Positions 32,200 through 42,902 of a stretch of 64,000 nucleotides of DNA are shown here, piece after piece. Within the stretch, counting starts at the first letter, position 1, and every line of letters begins with the position of its first letter. A model generated the notes under the pieces. It saw only the letters and a program-made list of their open reading frames with translations. It was not told the origin of the DNA and searched no databases. A program made the translations under genes and the position numbers. Location: the NCBI RefSeq assembly GCF_004521965.1, contig NZ_SDGK01000070.1, positions 1 through 64,000 of the forward strand. The letters run 5' to 3'. The stretch comes from Weissella cibaria. GTDB taxonomy: Bacteria; Bacillota; Bacilli; Lactobacillales; Lactobacillaceae.

Positions 32200-33198
32200 A
32201 TGAGCGACGCGGAACTATTAGTTGCAAAAAATGTCAGTGTCAGTTTTAAAATTCACGGCCAATATGTCCAAGCAATCGAAGACGTTAGTTTGTCGGTACG
32301 GCCAAATGAGGTTGTGGCTTTGGTGGGGGAATCGGGTTCCGGGAAGTCAACCTTTGCCACATCAATTATTGGGCTACATGATTTAACACTGACCCAGGTA
32401 ACCGGTCAGATTTTAGTTAATCATCGAGATGTACTGAATTTAGCACCGGCTGAGTGGACACAAGTGCGCGGTGCTGAAATCGGGATGATTTTTCAGGACC
32501 CGCTAGCAGCGTTGAATCCGTTGACGAAAATTGGTGACCAAATCAAAGAAGCGTTGGCGGTCCACGATGTTTATCAAGAGTCGCAATACAATGACCGTGT
32601 GATTGAATTGCTCAATCAAGTTGGGATTCCTTTCCCAGAACGCGTGGCAAATGAGTTTCCGCATCAGTTATCTGGGGGGATGCGACAACGTGTGGTGATT
32701 GCGTTGGCAATTGCGAATAAGCCTAAGTTAATCATTGCGGATGAACCAACTACCGCATTGGATGCTACGATTCAAGCACAAATTTTGGATCTACTTCAGG
32801 ATATTCAGACTGAAAATGGCGCCGGTATTATCCTCATTACGCACGATTTGAGTGTGGTGGCTGAAGTGGCTGACCGCGTGGCGGTAATGTACGCCGGCCA
32901 AATTGTGGAAGAAGCTGAGGTCGGGGAACTCTTCGCCAATCCGAAGCACCCTTACACGCGTTCACTGCTACGGTCAAATCCAAGTTTGGATAATGAATCG
33001 GATGAACTTTACGTCATTCAAGGGACTGTACCTGGTTTGACGCACATTGACCACCACCGTGATATGTTTTTGGATCGGATTCCATGGCTGCCAGAAGAGG
33101 TGCGCCAAGAACAAGATCCAAAATTGGCCAAGATTACACCAGGTCACTGGGTACGTGGTAATGCATGGCAGGTATTTAAGTTTGCTGACGAGGATTGA
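32200..33198 (+). CDS. oppD: Oligopeptide ABC transporter, ATPase OppD
   Basis: One of the two cytoplasmic ATPases driving peptide import. The 332 residues contain Walker [10 protein letters not shown] near residue 45, Q-loop [10 protein letters not shown], signature LSGGMRQR, Walker [13 protein letters not shown] and the C-terminal oligopeptide-transporter extension. AGTAGGGGTGG precedes ATG 32200. It is first in the order D-F-B-C-A, the same as lactococcal opp. Confidence 0.95.
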   Translation: MSDAELLVAKNVSVSFKIHGQYVQAIEDVSLSVRPNEVVALVGESGSGKSTFATSIIGLHDLTLTQVTGQILVNHRDVLNLAPAEWTQVRGAEIGMIFQDPLAALNPLTKIGDQIKEALAVHDVYQESQYNDRVIELLNQVGIPFPERVANEFPHQLSGGMRQRVVIALAIANKPKLIIADEPTTALDATIQAQILDLLQDIQTENGAGIILITHDLSVVAEVADRVAVMYAGQIVEEAEVGELFANPKHPYTRSLLRSNPSLDNESDELYVIQGTVPGLTHIDHHRDMFLDRIPWLPEEVRQEQDPKLAKITPGHWVRGNAWQVFKFADED

Positions 33199-33207
33199 GG
33201 TTAGATA

Positions 33208-34164
33208 ATGAGCGAGTTATTAAGAGTAGAAAACGTTAAAGTACACTATCCGATCCGAAGTGGGTTTTTCAATCGGGTGACTGATTATGTTTACGCGGCA
33301 GACGGGGTAAGTTTCTCAATTGAAGCTGGTAAAACGTATGGGTTAATTGGGGAATCAGGATCCGGTAAGTCAACAATCGGAAAGGCCATTGTGGGATTGG
33401 AGCCGATTACGTCAGGGCATATTTATTTTCAGGGCGTTGATATGACAGACGCCAAGAATCGCGCCCATGTTAATTACAATAAGGACGTGCAAATGATTTT
33501 CCAGGATTCCATGTCGTCATTGAATCCACGTAAGACCGTGTTTGATATTATTGCGGAACCACTGCGTAATTTTTCAGGGTTAAAAGAAGATGGGCTAGCC
33601 CAAGAAGTGCGGCATTTGCTTGATATTGTTGGACTGCCGGCTGAAACGATGTACCAATTTCCGTTTCAGTTTTCAGGCGGACAACGCCAACGTATTGGGA
33701 TTGCGCGCGCGGTGGCTACAAAACCCAAGTTGATTGTGGCGGATGAGCCAGTTTCAGCATTGGATTTGTCAGTGCAAGCGCAAGTGTTGAATTACATGAA
33801 ACGCATTCAAAAAGACTACGGCATTGCCTTTCTGTTCATTTCGCACGATTTGGGTGTTGTGCGCCACATGACGGAAAATTTGGCTATTATGCACGCCGGC
33901 CGGTTAGTTGAAATTGGCTCACGTGACGATATTTTTAACCATGCCCAACACTTGTATACCAAGCGTTTGTTAGCAGCAATTCCAGAAATTGATGTGTCGA
34001 ACCGGGCGAAGAATCGTGCCCACCGTAAGGCTATTGAACAAGAATTTCAGGATCAAAAATCAGCATATTATGATGTCGATGGTCGGGCTTTTCCGTTAGT
34101 CGCGGTTAGTGACACCCACCAAGTGGCACTGCCTGAATCAATGCTAGAAGGAGAGGGGTTCTAA
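33208..34164 (+). CDS. oppF: Oligopeptide ABC transporter, ATPase OppF
   Basis: Second ATPase of the transporter, 318 residues. Walker [10 protein letters not shown] near residue 49, [13 protein letters not shown], signature FSGGQRQR, Walker [13 protein letters not shown] and H-loop FISHDLGVV are present. It pairs with OppD at the OppBC membrane core. The gene starts nine bases after oppD and ends one base before oppB. Confidence 0.95.
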   Translation: MSELLRVENVKVHYPIRSGFFNRVTDYVYAADGVSFSIEAGKTYGLIGESGSGKSTIGKAIVGLEPITSGHIYFQGVDMTDAKNRAHVNYNKDVQMIFQDSMSSLNPRKTVFDIIAEPLRNFSGLKEDGLAQEVRHLLDIVGLPAETMYQFPFQFSGGQRQRIGIARAVATKPKLIVADEPVSALDLSVQAQVLNYMKRIQKDYGIAFLFISHDLGVVRHMTENLAIMHAGRLVEIGSRDDIFNHAQHLYTKRLLAAIPEIDVSNRAKNRAHRKAIEQEFQDQKSAYYDVDGRAFPLVAVSDTHQVALPESMLEGEGF

Positions 34165-34165
34165 T

Positions 34166-35125
34166 ATGTGGAAAACGATTTTGCGTCGATTGCTGATTAT
34201 GATTCCGCAATTGTTTATTGTGTCTGTTTTGGTCTTTTTCTTGGCTAAGTTAATGCCTGGTGATCCATTCTCGGGAAAATTCGGGCCGAACACTGACCCA
34301 GCCCAAATCGCGGCATTACGTAAGGCTGCTGGTTTGGATGATCCGTGGACGGTGCAGTATGCCCGTTGGATTGGTAACGCGGTGCACGGTAATTTCGGTG
34401 ATTCTTTCCAGTTGAAGCAACCAGTTGCTCGTGTGATTGGTGCCCGTTTGTGGAATACGGTTTGGCTGTCACTACTGGCCTTAATCGGTACCTATGTAAC
34501 GGCGATTACGATGGCACTAGTAGCGGCTCGTCGTGAAAATTCACGAACGGATCATGCTTTGGTGGTCTACAACTCATTGATTTATTCATTGCCAGCTTAC
34601 CTATTTTATTTATTTGGTATTTTTATTTTTGGATACACGCTCGGCTGGTTCCCAACATCGGGAACAGTGTCAGCTGACGCTAATGGCTTCTTCCCGGTCT
34701 TGGGTAGTCGCCTGTACCACATGATTCTACCGGCCTTGATTGTGGCACTGATTTCAACAACCAGTACCTTTTCGTACTTGCGTTCCGGTATTTTGGATGA
34801 GTCCAAGCAGGACTATGTGAAGTTAGCCCGGGCAAAAGGAGTGCCTGAGAATCGAATTTTCTCACGGCACGTATTGCGTAACGCCTTCTTGCCGATTGCT
34901 TCAACGATGGGGTATGCCATTACGGGGATTTTCGGGGGCATGATTATTGCGGAAACGATTTTCTCATTCCCTGGAATTGGGTCATTGTTTGTGCAATCAG
35001 TTTTGACGCGTGATTACCCAGTGGTCACAACGCTGGTGCTATTCAACGGTGTCTTAGCTGTGTTGGGTGGATTGTTCTCAGATATTATCATGAGCGCAGT
35101 CGATCCGCGAATTCGAATTTCTTAA
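34166..35125 (+). CDS. oppB: Oligopeptide ABC transporter, permease OppB
   Basis: A 319-residue inner permease with six helices: the N-terminal helix [24 protein letters not shown] and the EAA loop [20 protein letters not shown] near residue 215, which docks the ATPases. It forms the channel with OppC. AGAAGGAGAGG precedes ATG 34166, overlapping the end of oppF. Confidence 0.95.
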   Translation: MWKTILRRLLIMIPQLFIVSVLVFFLAKLMPGDPFSGKFGPNTDPAQIAALRKAAGLDDPWTVQYARWIGNAVHGNFGDSFQLKQPVARVIGARLWNTVWLSLLALIGTYVTAITMALVAARRENSRTDHALVVYNSLIYSLPAYLFYLFGIFIFGYTLGWFPTSGTVSADANGFFPVLGSRLYHMILPALIVALISTTSTFSYLRSGILDESKQDYVKLARAKGVPENRIFSRHVLRNAFLPIASTMGYAITGIFGGMIIAETIFSFPGIGSLFVQSVLTRDYPVVTTLVLFNGVLAVLGGLFSDIIMSAVDPRIRIS

Positions 35126-35138
35126 GGAGGCGCAACAA

Positions 35139-36020
35139 ATGGAACAAGCAAAGAAAACAGCGCCGACGTTACGGAATGCCTTGCGACGCGAATTTCAACA
35201 AGATCAAGTGGCTCAGTTTGCCATAATTCTATTATTATTAATGACAGTGGCTATTTTTGTGGGGGCGTTGTTTGTCCCTAAAACGGCTTACACGGACGTC
35301 AATATTATGAATCAATACCTACCGCCAATGACAGACGGGCACATCTTCGGTACCGATAATGGTGGTAAAGATATCTTTTCATTGTTGGTGGTCGCCGCGC
35401 GTAATTCTTTGACGATTGCGTTTTTCGTAACGGTGCTTATTCTGGCACTCGGTACGATTGGTGGCTTAGTCACGGGTTATTTTGGTGGCGTGTTTGATCT
35501 TGTGTTCATGCGATTTATCGACTTTATGACAATTTTGCCAGTGATGATGATTATTATCGTGCTGGTAACGGTTATTCCGCATTACAACATGTGGTCATTG
35601 ATTATCATTATGACGTTGCTGGGGTGGTTTAATACAGTGCGTTTGATTCGTGCGCGAACGTTAGTTGAGGTAAACCGGGATTATGTCCGCGCTTCTAAGA
35701 CGTCAGGAACGTCTAATTTGAAGATTATTTTCCGCGAGATTTTTCCGAACTTATCATCATTGATTATCGTTGAAGCCACGTTGATGTTTGCCGGCAATAT
35801 CGGTCTCGAGACGAGTTTGTCATTCTTGGGCTTCGGTCTGCCAGCGAACACGCCATCACTGGGAACGCTGATTAACTATGCAACTGACCCAGAAACGATG
35901 ACGGGGAAGCCATGGGTTTGGATTCCTGCGGCAGTGGTGATTTTGCTGTATACCGTGTTGATTATGATGATCGGGCAAGCGCTACGACGAGTGGCTGATC
36001 AACGTCAATCACTAGGATAA
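35139..36020 (+). CDS. oppC: Oligopeptide ABC transporter, permease OppC
   Basis: A 293-residue permease partner of OppB, with an N-terminal cytoplasmic segment, a first helix at about residue 27, and the EAA loop NRDYVRASKTSGTSNLKII near 185. TAAGGAGG lies before ATG 35139. It is followed by a short gap containing a second promoter for oppA. Confidence 0.94.
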   Translation: MEQAKKTAPTLRNALRREFQQDQVAQFAIILLLLMTVAIFVGALFVPKTAYTDVNIMNQYLPPMTDGHIFGTDNGGKDIFSLLVVAARNSLTIAFFVTVLILALGTIGGLVTGYFGGVFDLVFMRFIDFMTILPVMMIIIVLVTVIPHYNMWSLIIIMTLLGWFNTVRLIRARTLVEVNRDYVRASKTSGTSNLKIIFREIFPNLSSLIIVEATLMFAGNIGLETSLSFLGFGLPANTPSLGTLINYATDPETMTGKPWVWIPAAVVILLYTVLIMMIGQALRRVADQRQSLG

Positions 36021-36063
36021 ACGACTAACAGCATCTAAATTAGAATTTAATTAGAAAAATGTG

Positions 36064-36092
36064 TTGACAATTAAAAAAATCGCTAGTAAAGT
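36064..36092 (+). promoter_or_regulatory. Internal promoter of oppA
   Basis: TTGACA (36064-36069) and TAAAGT (36087-36092) with 17-base spacing lie between oppC and oppA. It would raise expression of the binding protein above that of the membrane parts. Confidence 0.65.
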
Positions 36093-36133
36093 CAATGTCA
36101 ACGAAATATAAGGGAATATATGGGGGTGTTCGT

Positions 36134-37936
36134 ATGAGTAAGGCAGTTAAATGGTTGCTCGGACTAGTCGTTGTGGTGTTAGCGGCGGTTGCAGCGTTCT
36201 TCGCGTTCGGTCACGGGAATGATAAACAAGCTGTGAATCATGACAAAGTGGGTAAGTTGCCGGTTGCGTATAACAATCCAGGTAAGGCTATCAAGGGTGG
36301 CGATTTGAAGATTGCGGTCGTGTCAGATACACCGTTCCAAGGATCGTATTTGTCGCCATTGTCAGATGATGCGTTGACGACTGAAATGTTCAATCCGACA
36401 GGTCAAGGATCATCAGGAATTTTCGCAACTGATAAGCAATTTAAGATTAATGATAAGGGTGCTGCTACGGTTAAGTTTGACGATGACGCTAAGACGGCCA
36501 CTATTACGCTGAATAAGAAGTTGACCTGGTCAGATGGTAAGCCAGTGACAGCCAAGGACTATGAGTTCACTTATGAAGTGTTGGCAAACAAGGCGTATGG
36601 TTCAGATCGTTGGACAGAGTCATTGGCTAATATCGAAGGTTTGTCGGATTTCCACGATGGTAAGACTAAGACGATTTCAGGTATTACCTATCCGGATGGT
36701 GAAGACGGCAAGAAGGTAGTGGTTCACTTCAAGGCGATGAAGCCAGGAATGCCATATTCAGGAAATGGCTACTATCTTGAGACGGTTACGCCATATCACC
36801 AGATTAAGGATATCGCACCTAAGAAATTGGCATCATCGGAAGCTAATACAACGAAGCCACTGGTTTGGGGTCCATATCAAGTTGCAAAGGTGGTGCCAGG
36901 TGAGTCAATTAGGTTGACGCCGAACAAGTACTACTATGGTGAAAAGCCTAAGTTGAATTCAATTACTGAACAGGTGGTTTCACCAACTAAGATTGCGGCA
37001 GCCTTCAATGCACACAAGTACGACTTGTCAATTGAGAATATTGCGTCATTGTACCCACAAATTAAGAAGGCCTCTGGCTATAAGATGACGGGGCAAAACC
37101 AATTGTACGTCTCAATGGAAGTCTTCAACTTGGGACACTATGATGCCGATAAGAGTGAAAACGTGCAAGACCGTGATACACCTTTGCAAGACAAGCGTGT
37201 CCGTCAAGCACTGGGATATGCCTTGAATACGCAACAAGTTATTGATAAGTATTCAAATGGGCTTGGAACACGGGCAACGTCATTAATTCCGCCAGTCTTC
37301 TCATCTGTGCAAGACAAAGATGCGAAGGGCTTCCCATTGAACCAGAAGAAGGCCAACGCTTTGTTGGACGAAGCTGGTTGGAAGCTGAACAAGAAGACGG
37401 GTTACCGTGAGAAGGATGGCAAGGAGCTTGATTTGGTCTACATGGCTCGTTCAGGTGCACCAACATCAGAAGCGGTTTCACAAAACAACATCCAACAATG
37501 GAAGAAGGTTGGGGTTAAGGTCAGCCTTTACGGTGGTCGTTTGACCGACTTTAACAGCTGGAGCAAGATTATCCAAGACGGTACGAGTCAAAAGTGGGAT
37601 ATCACGGATGCGGCTTGGGGCTTGTCATCAGAACCTTCACAAATGGATTTGTTCTCAAAGGCCGCTCCTTACAACTTGGGTCACGCGACGTCACCTGAGT
37701 TGACGAAGTTGTTGAATGACATTGACTCTCAATCAGCTTTGAAGACGTCATACCGTAAGGAAGCCTTCAAGAAGTATCAAGAGTACATGAATGATCAAGC
37801 ATATGTAGTGCCACAAAAGTTTGCTATCGATTACACACCAGTTAATGATCGTGTGGTTGGTTGGACGAAGGCAAATGATGCATACGATCTTTGGGAGAAG
37901 ATTGGTGTGACCTCAAATGACTTGGCAACCAAGTAA
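36134..37936 (+). CDS. oppA: Oligopeptide-binding protein OppA, apparently without lipobox
   Basis: A 600-residue extracytoplasmic peptide-binding protein (SBP_bac_5 type): KGGDLKIAVVSDTPFQGSYLSP after the signal region, LTWSDGKPVTAKDYEFTYE near 135, and DKRVRQALGYALN near 355. It captures peptides for OppBCDF. The N-terminus MSKAVKWLLGLVVVVLAAVAAFF has no Cys, so the usual lipoprotein anchor is missing and the hydrophobic segment may stay as a membrane anchor. GGGGGTGTTCGT precedes ATG 36134; the ATG at 36095 has no ribosome site. Codons are strongly biased, consistent with abundance. Confidence 0.92.
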   Translation: MSKAVKWLLGLVVVVLAAVAAFFAFGHGNDKQAVNHDKVGKLPVAYNNPGKAIKGGDLKIAVVSDTPFQGSYLSPLSDDALTTEMFNPTGQGSSGIFATDKQFKINDKGAATVKFDDDAKTATITLNKKLTWSDGKPVTAKDYEFTYEVLANKAYGSDRWTESLANIEGLSDFHDGKTKTISGITYPDGEDGKKVVVHFKAMKPGMPYSGNGYYLETVTPYHQIKDIAPKKLASSEANTTKPLVWGPYQVAKVVPGESIRLTPNKYYYGEKPKLNSITEQVVSPTKIAAAFNAHKYDLSIENIASLYPQIKKASGYKMTGQNQLYVSMEVFNLGHYDADKSENVQDRDTPLQDKRVRQALGYALNTQQVIDKYSNGLGTRATSLIPPVFSSVQDKDAKGFPLNQKKANALLDEAGWKLNKKTGYREKDGKELDLVYMARSGAPTSEAVSQNNIQQWKKVGVKVSLYGGRLTDFNSWSKIIQDGTSQKWDITDAAWGLSSEPSQMDLFSKAAPYNLGHATSPELTKLLNDIDSQSALKTSYRKEAFKKYQEYMNDQAYVVPQKFAIDYTPVNDRVVGWTKANDAYDLWEKIGVTSNDLATK

Positions 37937-37946
37937 TTAGAAATAT

Positions 37947-37985
37947 GAAAAGGCTCGTGACGGTCTGCGTCATGAGCCTTTTTCT
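37947..37985 (+). terminator. Terminator of the opp operon
   Basis: AAAAGGCTCGTGACG pairs with CGTCATGAGCCTTTTT. Confidence 0.92.
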
Positions 37986-38009
37986 TCAGAAAAATAGTAG
38001 GAGGGGACG

Positions 38010-39767
38010 ATGAGATTATTCTTTCGTTTGAAATGGTTTATTCGCCTGGAATGGCGTTCGTATTTACTCGGCATTCTAGCACTATTGGGCGTGGCGATGC
38101 TTGGTTTAATTCTGCCGATTATGATTGGTCGCTTCGCAAATTTGATCAGTGAGCGGGCGCTAACTGGTACTACGCTCGGACCAATTATCGTCTGGATTGC
38201 GATTGCGACAGTTGGTCAATATCTCTTACGATTTGGGTGGTCGTATTTTATTTGGGGGACCTCGGCTCGCTTGGAGCGCTTGATGCGGTTGCGTTTATTG
38301 AACCACTATTTGGAAATGGATAAGCCCTTCTTTCAGAAGCACCGAACGGGGGACCTATTGGCCCACGCAACCAATGATATCAATCAACTGCAACGTGTTG
38401 CCGGCAATGGGGTGCTGCAATTATTCGATGCGTTGATTACCGGTGTATCAGTCGTTGCCGCGATGGCGGTGGTGGTGAATCCACTCCTGACCATTATGGC
38501 AGTGGTGCCACTGCTTGGGATTACGTTGGTGGCGCAACTATTGGGGGGCTCGATCTCTGCCGCCTTTTCAGCAGTGCAGGATATGTTTTCGCAGTTGAAT
38601 AATAAGACGCAAGAGTCGTTGATGGGCATTAAAGTATTAAAGACTGTTGGTGAAGCTGCTGAAGATACTGCCGACTTTCAAACAAAAATTAAAGATTCAA
38701 TTCGGGCGACCCGCCATGCCGAACGGTTAGATTCCTTGTTTAATCCCGCCATTACGATTTTAACGGGCATTTCGTTTGTTGGGACAATCATTTATGGTGG
38801 ATACCTTGTGCAGACTGGGGCGCTGTCAATTGGTAGTTTGATTACTTTTGTCACCTATTTGTCGGCGCTAGTTTGGCCCTTTTTAGGGTTGGGCTTTTTC
38901 TTTAATAACTTGCAACGCGGTAATGCAGCCTACGAACGGATTACGACGTTATTGGCTGAACAGCCAGCAACACTGGATAAAAAAGGGCTAAAGCAAGTGC
39001 CACGCGGTGACTTACAGATTGATCTAACGACGTTTCAATACCCAGATGCCACTGAAGCGGCATTGCAGAATGTGCACGCGACTGTTCAGGCTGGGAATAC
39101 TTTGGGACTTGTCGGTCCAGTTGGCTCAGGAAAAAGTACGTTGATTCAGTTGTTGCTACGTGAGTTTGATCAGTATGTCGGTAACATCAAAATCAATCAA
39201 ATTGATATTCGGGAATATGACAAAGATACCTATCTACCAGCGATTGGTTATGTGCCACAAGATAATTTTTTGTTTTCAACCTCAGTGTTAGAAAATATCC
39301 GGTTTGCAGATCCAAATATTTCATTGGAGCGAGTGCAAGAAGCTGCTCGCTGGGCGGCCTTGCATGATGACATTATGAATTTGCCAGACGGTTATGATAC
39401 ACAAGTCGGCGAACAAGGAATTTCATTGTCGGGTGGTCAGCGCCAACGGCTAGCGATTGCCCGAGCGTTGATTATCAACCCGGATATTTTGATTTTGGAT
39501 GATGCGTTATCAGCAGTTGATGCGAAAACGGAGCAACAAATTTTAACGATGCTCCATAATCAACGCCGAGGCAAGACGACGATTATCGCCACGCACCGGC
39601 TGAGTGCAGTCGTTCAGGCGGCTGAAACGTTGGTATTTGAACATGGTCGGGTGGAAGCACGCGGCACACATAGCGACTTAATCCAGCAAGATGGTTGGTA
39701 TGCTCGGATGTTTGCGGCACAACAGTTATCGGAAAAGCTTGATCAGGAGGTGATAAGCCATGGCTAA
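38010..39767 (+). CDS. Heterodimeric ABC exporter, subunit with degenerate ATP site
   Basis: A 585-residue half-transporter: six-helix ABC exporter domain (about 1-310) and an ATPase domain with Walker A GPVGSGKST, intact signature LSGGQRQR and Walker B ILILDDALSAVD. The residue after the Walker B Asp is Asp instead of the catalytic Glu, typical of the non-catalytic partner in LmrCD/BmrCD/TM287-type exporters. Partners of this kind often expel drugs or peptides; the substrate here is unknown. GTAGGAGGGG precedes ATG. It overlaps the next gene by eight bases. Confidence 0.92.
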   Translation: MRLFFRLKWFIRLEWRSYLLGILALLGVAMLGLILPIMIGRFANLISERALTGTTLGPIIVWIAIATVGQYLLRFGWSYFIWGTSARLERLMRLRLLNHYLEMDKPFFQKHRTGDLLAHATNDINQLQRVAGNGVLQLFDALITGVSVVAAMAVVVNPLLTIMAVVPLLGITLVAQLLGGSISAAFSAVQDMFSQLNNKTQESLMGIKVLKTVGEAAEDTADFQTKIKDSIRATRHAERLDSLFNPAITILTGISFVGTIIYGGYLVQTGALSIGSLITFVTYLSALVWPFLGLGFFFNNLQRGNAAYERITTLLAEQPATLDKKGLKQVPRGDLQIDLTTFQYPDATEAALQNVHATVQAGNTLGLVGPVGSGKSTLIQLLLREFDQYVGNIKINQIDIREYDKDTYLPAIGYVPQDNFLFSTSVLENIRFADPNISLERVQEAARWAALHDDIMNLPDGYDTQVGEQGISLSGGQRQRLAIARALIINPDILILDDALSAVDAKTEQQILTMLHNQRRGKTTIIATHRLSAVVQAAETLVFEHGRVEARGTHSDLIQQDGWYARMFAAQQLSEKLDQEVISHG

Positions 39768-41550
39768 ACAGAATACGTCCGCGTGGTCTGGTAAGATGAC
39801 CGCGACGACACAATTTCAAACGGTTCGGACACTATTTCGTTTTATGAAACCGTATGCCAAATATTTTTACGGTGCTTTGATACTGGCCGCTGCCATTTCA
39901 GTTGTGAATGTGCTACTACCACGCTTGCTGCAGACATTCATGAACCAGCATCTGCATCACATGTCACCTACGTGGCGGGTACTAATTGTTTTCGCATTAT
40001 TGTATTTTGCAATCACCTTGGTTAAAGCGGTGGCACAATTCTGCAGTGATTATTGGTTTATGTCGGCTGCTGAATTTATGGTGGAAGATGTGCGGATGAA
40101 GCTGTATCGAAAACTACATACGTTGGGGATGCGCTACTTTGATCAGACGCCAGCGGGATCATTAGTGTCGCGGGTAACGAATGACACCAGTTCATTTACA
40201 AACTTTTGGCAGCTTTTTTTGACGTTAACGACGGGGGTGTTTGCGATTGTGTCCGCGTTCATCGCAATGTGGTTGACTGATGTTCGAGTGATGCTAGTAA
40301 CGCTGTTATTCGTGCCGTTGTTGCTTGGTAGTATTTGGTTGTACCAAGTCGTGGCAACTAAAGTGTATCGGCATATGCGGGAAAAGCTGTCGCAATTGAA
40401 CGCCCAATTGGCGGAAGCAATTACGGGGATGTCAGTGATTCAGCAATTCCGCCAAGAAAGTCGGTTAGCGAGTGAGTTTGCGCAGACAAATAATGCCTAT
40501 TACCAGGCCCGTGTGCGGATGGTGAAAACAAATTCATTATTGCTGTCGCCGATGGTGGATTTATTGTATGGTGGTGCCATTATTGCAGTGATACTGACGT
40601 TTAGTTGGACGAGTCAGTCAGCGACCGTTGCGGCTGGTACGGTGTATGCGTTTTTGTCATATGTGGCGGCGTTTTATAACCCAATTGACTCGGCAATGGA
40701 TTCGTTATCATCATTTCAAGATGGGGTGGTTGCAGGTAGTCGCGTGTTGTCGGTTCTAGCTGACGATACGTTGGAACCAACGCAGCAAGCACCGGCGAAC
40801 GGACGTATTACGGCAGGAAAAATTGAGTTTCGGGATGTCAGTTTTTCGTATGATGGTGAGCATGATGTCTTAAAGCATATTAGTTTTGTGGCTGAACCTG
40901 GGCAAACAGTGGCATTGGTTGGCCACACAGGTTCTGGTAAATCCTCAACGATTAATGCCATGATGCGTTTCTATGAATTTCAATCAGGTGATATTTTGAT
41001 TGATGATCAAAGTATTCGGCAATTGGATATGACTGATTTCAGACACCAAGTTGGCTTAGTTTTGCAAGAGCCGTTTCTATTTTATGGTGACATCGCCTTT
41101 AACATTAGGTTGTATAATTCGCAAATTACAGATGACCAAATCGAGGCGGCTGCACAATTTGTGCATGCTGATGAGTTTATTCAGCGTTTACCGCAGGGCT
41201 ACCATGAACCAGTTGTTGAACGGGGAGCCGCATTTTCAACTGGTCAACGGCAGCTGCTGTCATTTGCACGAACAATTGTGCGAGATCCCAAAATCTTGGT
41301 GCTCGATGAAGCAACGGCTAACATGGATACCGAAACCGAGACGATTATTCAACAATCCTTGGCGAAGATGCGGCAAGCACGGACGACGATTGCAATTGCC
41401 CACCGACTATCAACTATCAAAGATGCTGATTTAATTTTGGTGCTTGATCAGGGGGGAATTGTCGAACGCGGGTCGCATGAAAGTTTACTGGCCCAGCATG
41501 GTCGTTATGCTGATTTGTATCGTATGCAGATGGGTGCGGCGTCGGATTAA
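39760..41550 (+). CDS. Heterodimeric ABC exporter, catalytic subunit
   Basis: The 596-residue partner of the preceding protein. It has six helices, Walker A GHTGSGKSS, canonical Walker B LVLDEATANMD with the catalytic Glu, but an altered signature FSTGQRQ. Thus the working ATP site uses this subunit's Walker motifs with the first subunit's LSGGQ, the usual asymmetry. The ribosome site CAGGAGGTGA and the overlap indicate coupled translation in one operon, followed by an MFS gene after 15 bases. Confidence 0.92.
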   Translation: MAKQNTSAWSGKMTATTQFQTVRTLFRFMKPYAKYFYGALILAAAISVVNVLLPRLLQTFMNQHLHHMSPTWRVLIVFALLYFAITLVKAVAQFCSDYWFMSAAEFMVEDVRMKLYRKLHTLGMRYFDQTPAGSLVSRVTNDTSSFTNFWQLFLTLTTGVFAIVSAFIAMWLTDVRVMLVTLLFVPLLLGSIWLYQVVATKVYRHMREKLSQLNAQLAEAITGMSVIQQFRQESRLASEFAQTNNAYYQARVRMVKTNSLLLSPMVDLLYGGAIIAVILTFSWTSQSATVAAGTVYAFLSYVAAFYNPIDSAMDSLSSFQDGVVAGSRVLSVLADDTLEPTQQAPANGRITAGKIEFRDVSFSYDGEHDVLKHISFVAEPGQTVALVGHTGSGKSSTINAMMRFYEFQSGDILIDDQSIRQLDMTDFRHQVGLVLQEPFLFYGDIAFNIRLYNSQITDDQIEAAAQFVHADEFIQRLPQGYHEPVVERGAAFSTGQRQLLSFARTIVRDPKILVLDEATANMDTETETIIQQSLAKMRQARTTIAIAHRLSTIKDADLILVLDQGGIVERGSHESLLAQHGRYADLYRMQMGAASD

Positions 41551-41565
41551 TAAGGGGTAGGCGTT

Positions 41566-42822
41566 ATGTTTCAAGCATTATTTTTAAAGAATCAACAGTT
41601 TCGCACGATTGCGGTTAGCCGAGCATTTCAAGCGTTCGGTGCAACCTTGTTCAACTATGCGTTTTTGGTATATGCGGCGGAATTACCGCATGCTAAATTA
41701 GCGGTTTCGGTCATTAGTGTGGTGCTGGCATTGCCTAGTATGTTGCAATTTTTCTTTGGAGCAGTTGCTGGTCGGGTGGCAAAACGTATTCAGTGGATTT
41801 TAACCACCCGTCTCATTGAAATCGCATGCTATATGGTTATTGCGGTAGTCTTTGCTACAACTACGCCAGGTTGGTTGCCACTGTTAATCATTTTGCCGTT
41901 TTTGGTGTTGAATGATGTGATTAGTAACGTGGCCGGGTTGGTTTTGCAGCCGTTAATCAAGCATCTTGTGGTGGATGAACACTTGGAAGCAGCGAACGGG
42001 TATATGATGGCGATTAACAATACACTGGCGCTGGTCGGTGGCGTGATTGGGGTTAGTTTGCTGGCGCTTGTGCATCATAATTTCACCATTTTTGCGTTAT
42101 TGAACGGTGGCTTCTTTCTATTGTCATGGATGAATCTTTTTATTGGGCGCCGGCAATTATTGGTCACAGACCGACAGTTTTCCAATCTCGTTAAACCGGC
42201 CGATACACACATGCGTGCGATGATGGTAGCTGGCTTTGCGGTGGTGAAGCAAGATGCGATGATGATTTACATCATTAGTATGGCGGGCCTGGTTAATTTA
42301 TTGGGAAATGCCGCGCAAGGGTTACTACAACTGTCGGTACTGGCCAATAAACAGATGTGGCACGGTGGTTACGGGACAACATTAGCGCTGCTCGATGCTG
42401 GCATAGGTGTCGGTATCGTTGCTGGATCGTCCTTGTTTAATGGCTATTTGCATAAAATCAAATTACCCAGTTTGGTGAACGTGGTATTAATGATGATGGT
42501 GATTAATGCACTAGCGGTATTGTTCCTACCCCGGTTCGGTCTATTAATTGTGATTAATTTTCTGCTTGGTTTCGCAATGGGCAAATTGAATCCCAAGTAT
42601 GGCGCCCTGGTCACACGTATTGTACCGGAAGAATACTTAACAACCGTTGCTGGATTGTTGGGGACGTTTGAAATGATTGGTGTGCCATTGGGTCAAGTGG
42701 CTTTCTTAGGAATTGCGAATATCTTCTCAACTACAATGGCATGGTACGGTGTTGTGGGTCTGGGGATTATTCTGATTGGCTATTCCTTTAAGATGATGCA
42801 ACGAACAGCAAGGATTAATTAA
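41566..42822 (+). CDS. Major facilitator superfamily transporter
   Basis: A 418-residue, 12-helix protein with MFS-like loops: GRVAKRIQWILTTRLIE between helices 2 and 3 and KLNPKYGALVTRIVPEEYLTTVAGL before helix 11. It resembles drug or macrolide efflux proteins of the MFS, but the substrate cannot be told. AAGGGGTAGG precedes ATG 41566. It is third in the operon with the ABC exporter, which supports an efflux role. Confidence 0.82.
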   Translation: MFQALFLKNQQFRTIAVSRAFQAFGATLFNYAFLVYAAELPHAKLAVSVISVVLALPSMLQFFFGAVAGRVAKRIQWILTTRLIEIACYMVIAVVFATTTPGWLPLLIILPFLVLNDVISNVAGLVLQPLIKHLVVDEHLEAANGYMMAINNTLALVGGVIGVSLLALVHHNFTIFALLNGGFFLLSWMNLFIGRRQLLVTDRQFSNLVKPADTHMRAMMVAGFAVVKQDAMMIYIISMAGLVNLLGNAAQGLLQLSVLANKQMWHGGYGTTLALLDAGIGVGIVAGSSLFNGYLHKIKLPSLVNVVLMMMVINALAVLFLPRFGLLIVINFLLGFAMGKLNPKYGALVTRIVPEEYLTTVAGLLGTFEMIGVPLGQVAFLGIANIFSTTMAWYGVVGLGIILIGYSFKMMQRTARIN

Positions 42823-42868
42823 CAACTCTTATTTTTCTAATAATCTTAATTTAACACTAATAAAACTG

Positions 42869-42897
42869 TTGACCGGGTTATTTTTACGGTGTATTAT
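42869..42897 (+). promoter_or_regulatory. Promoter of the short structured RNA
   Basis: TTGACC (42869-42874) and TATTAT (42892-42897) with 17-base spacing. Confidence 0.6.
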
Positions 42898-42902
42898 CAG
42901 CC

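Noticed and set aside
38010-39767. Loss-of-function mutation in Walker B of the first ABC half-transporter
   Set aside because: The Glu-to-Asp change is paired with a degenerate signature in the partner, the normal asymmetry of heterodimeric exporters.
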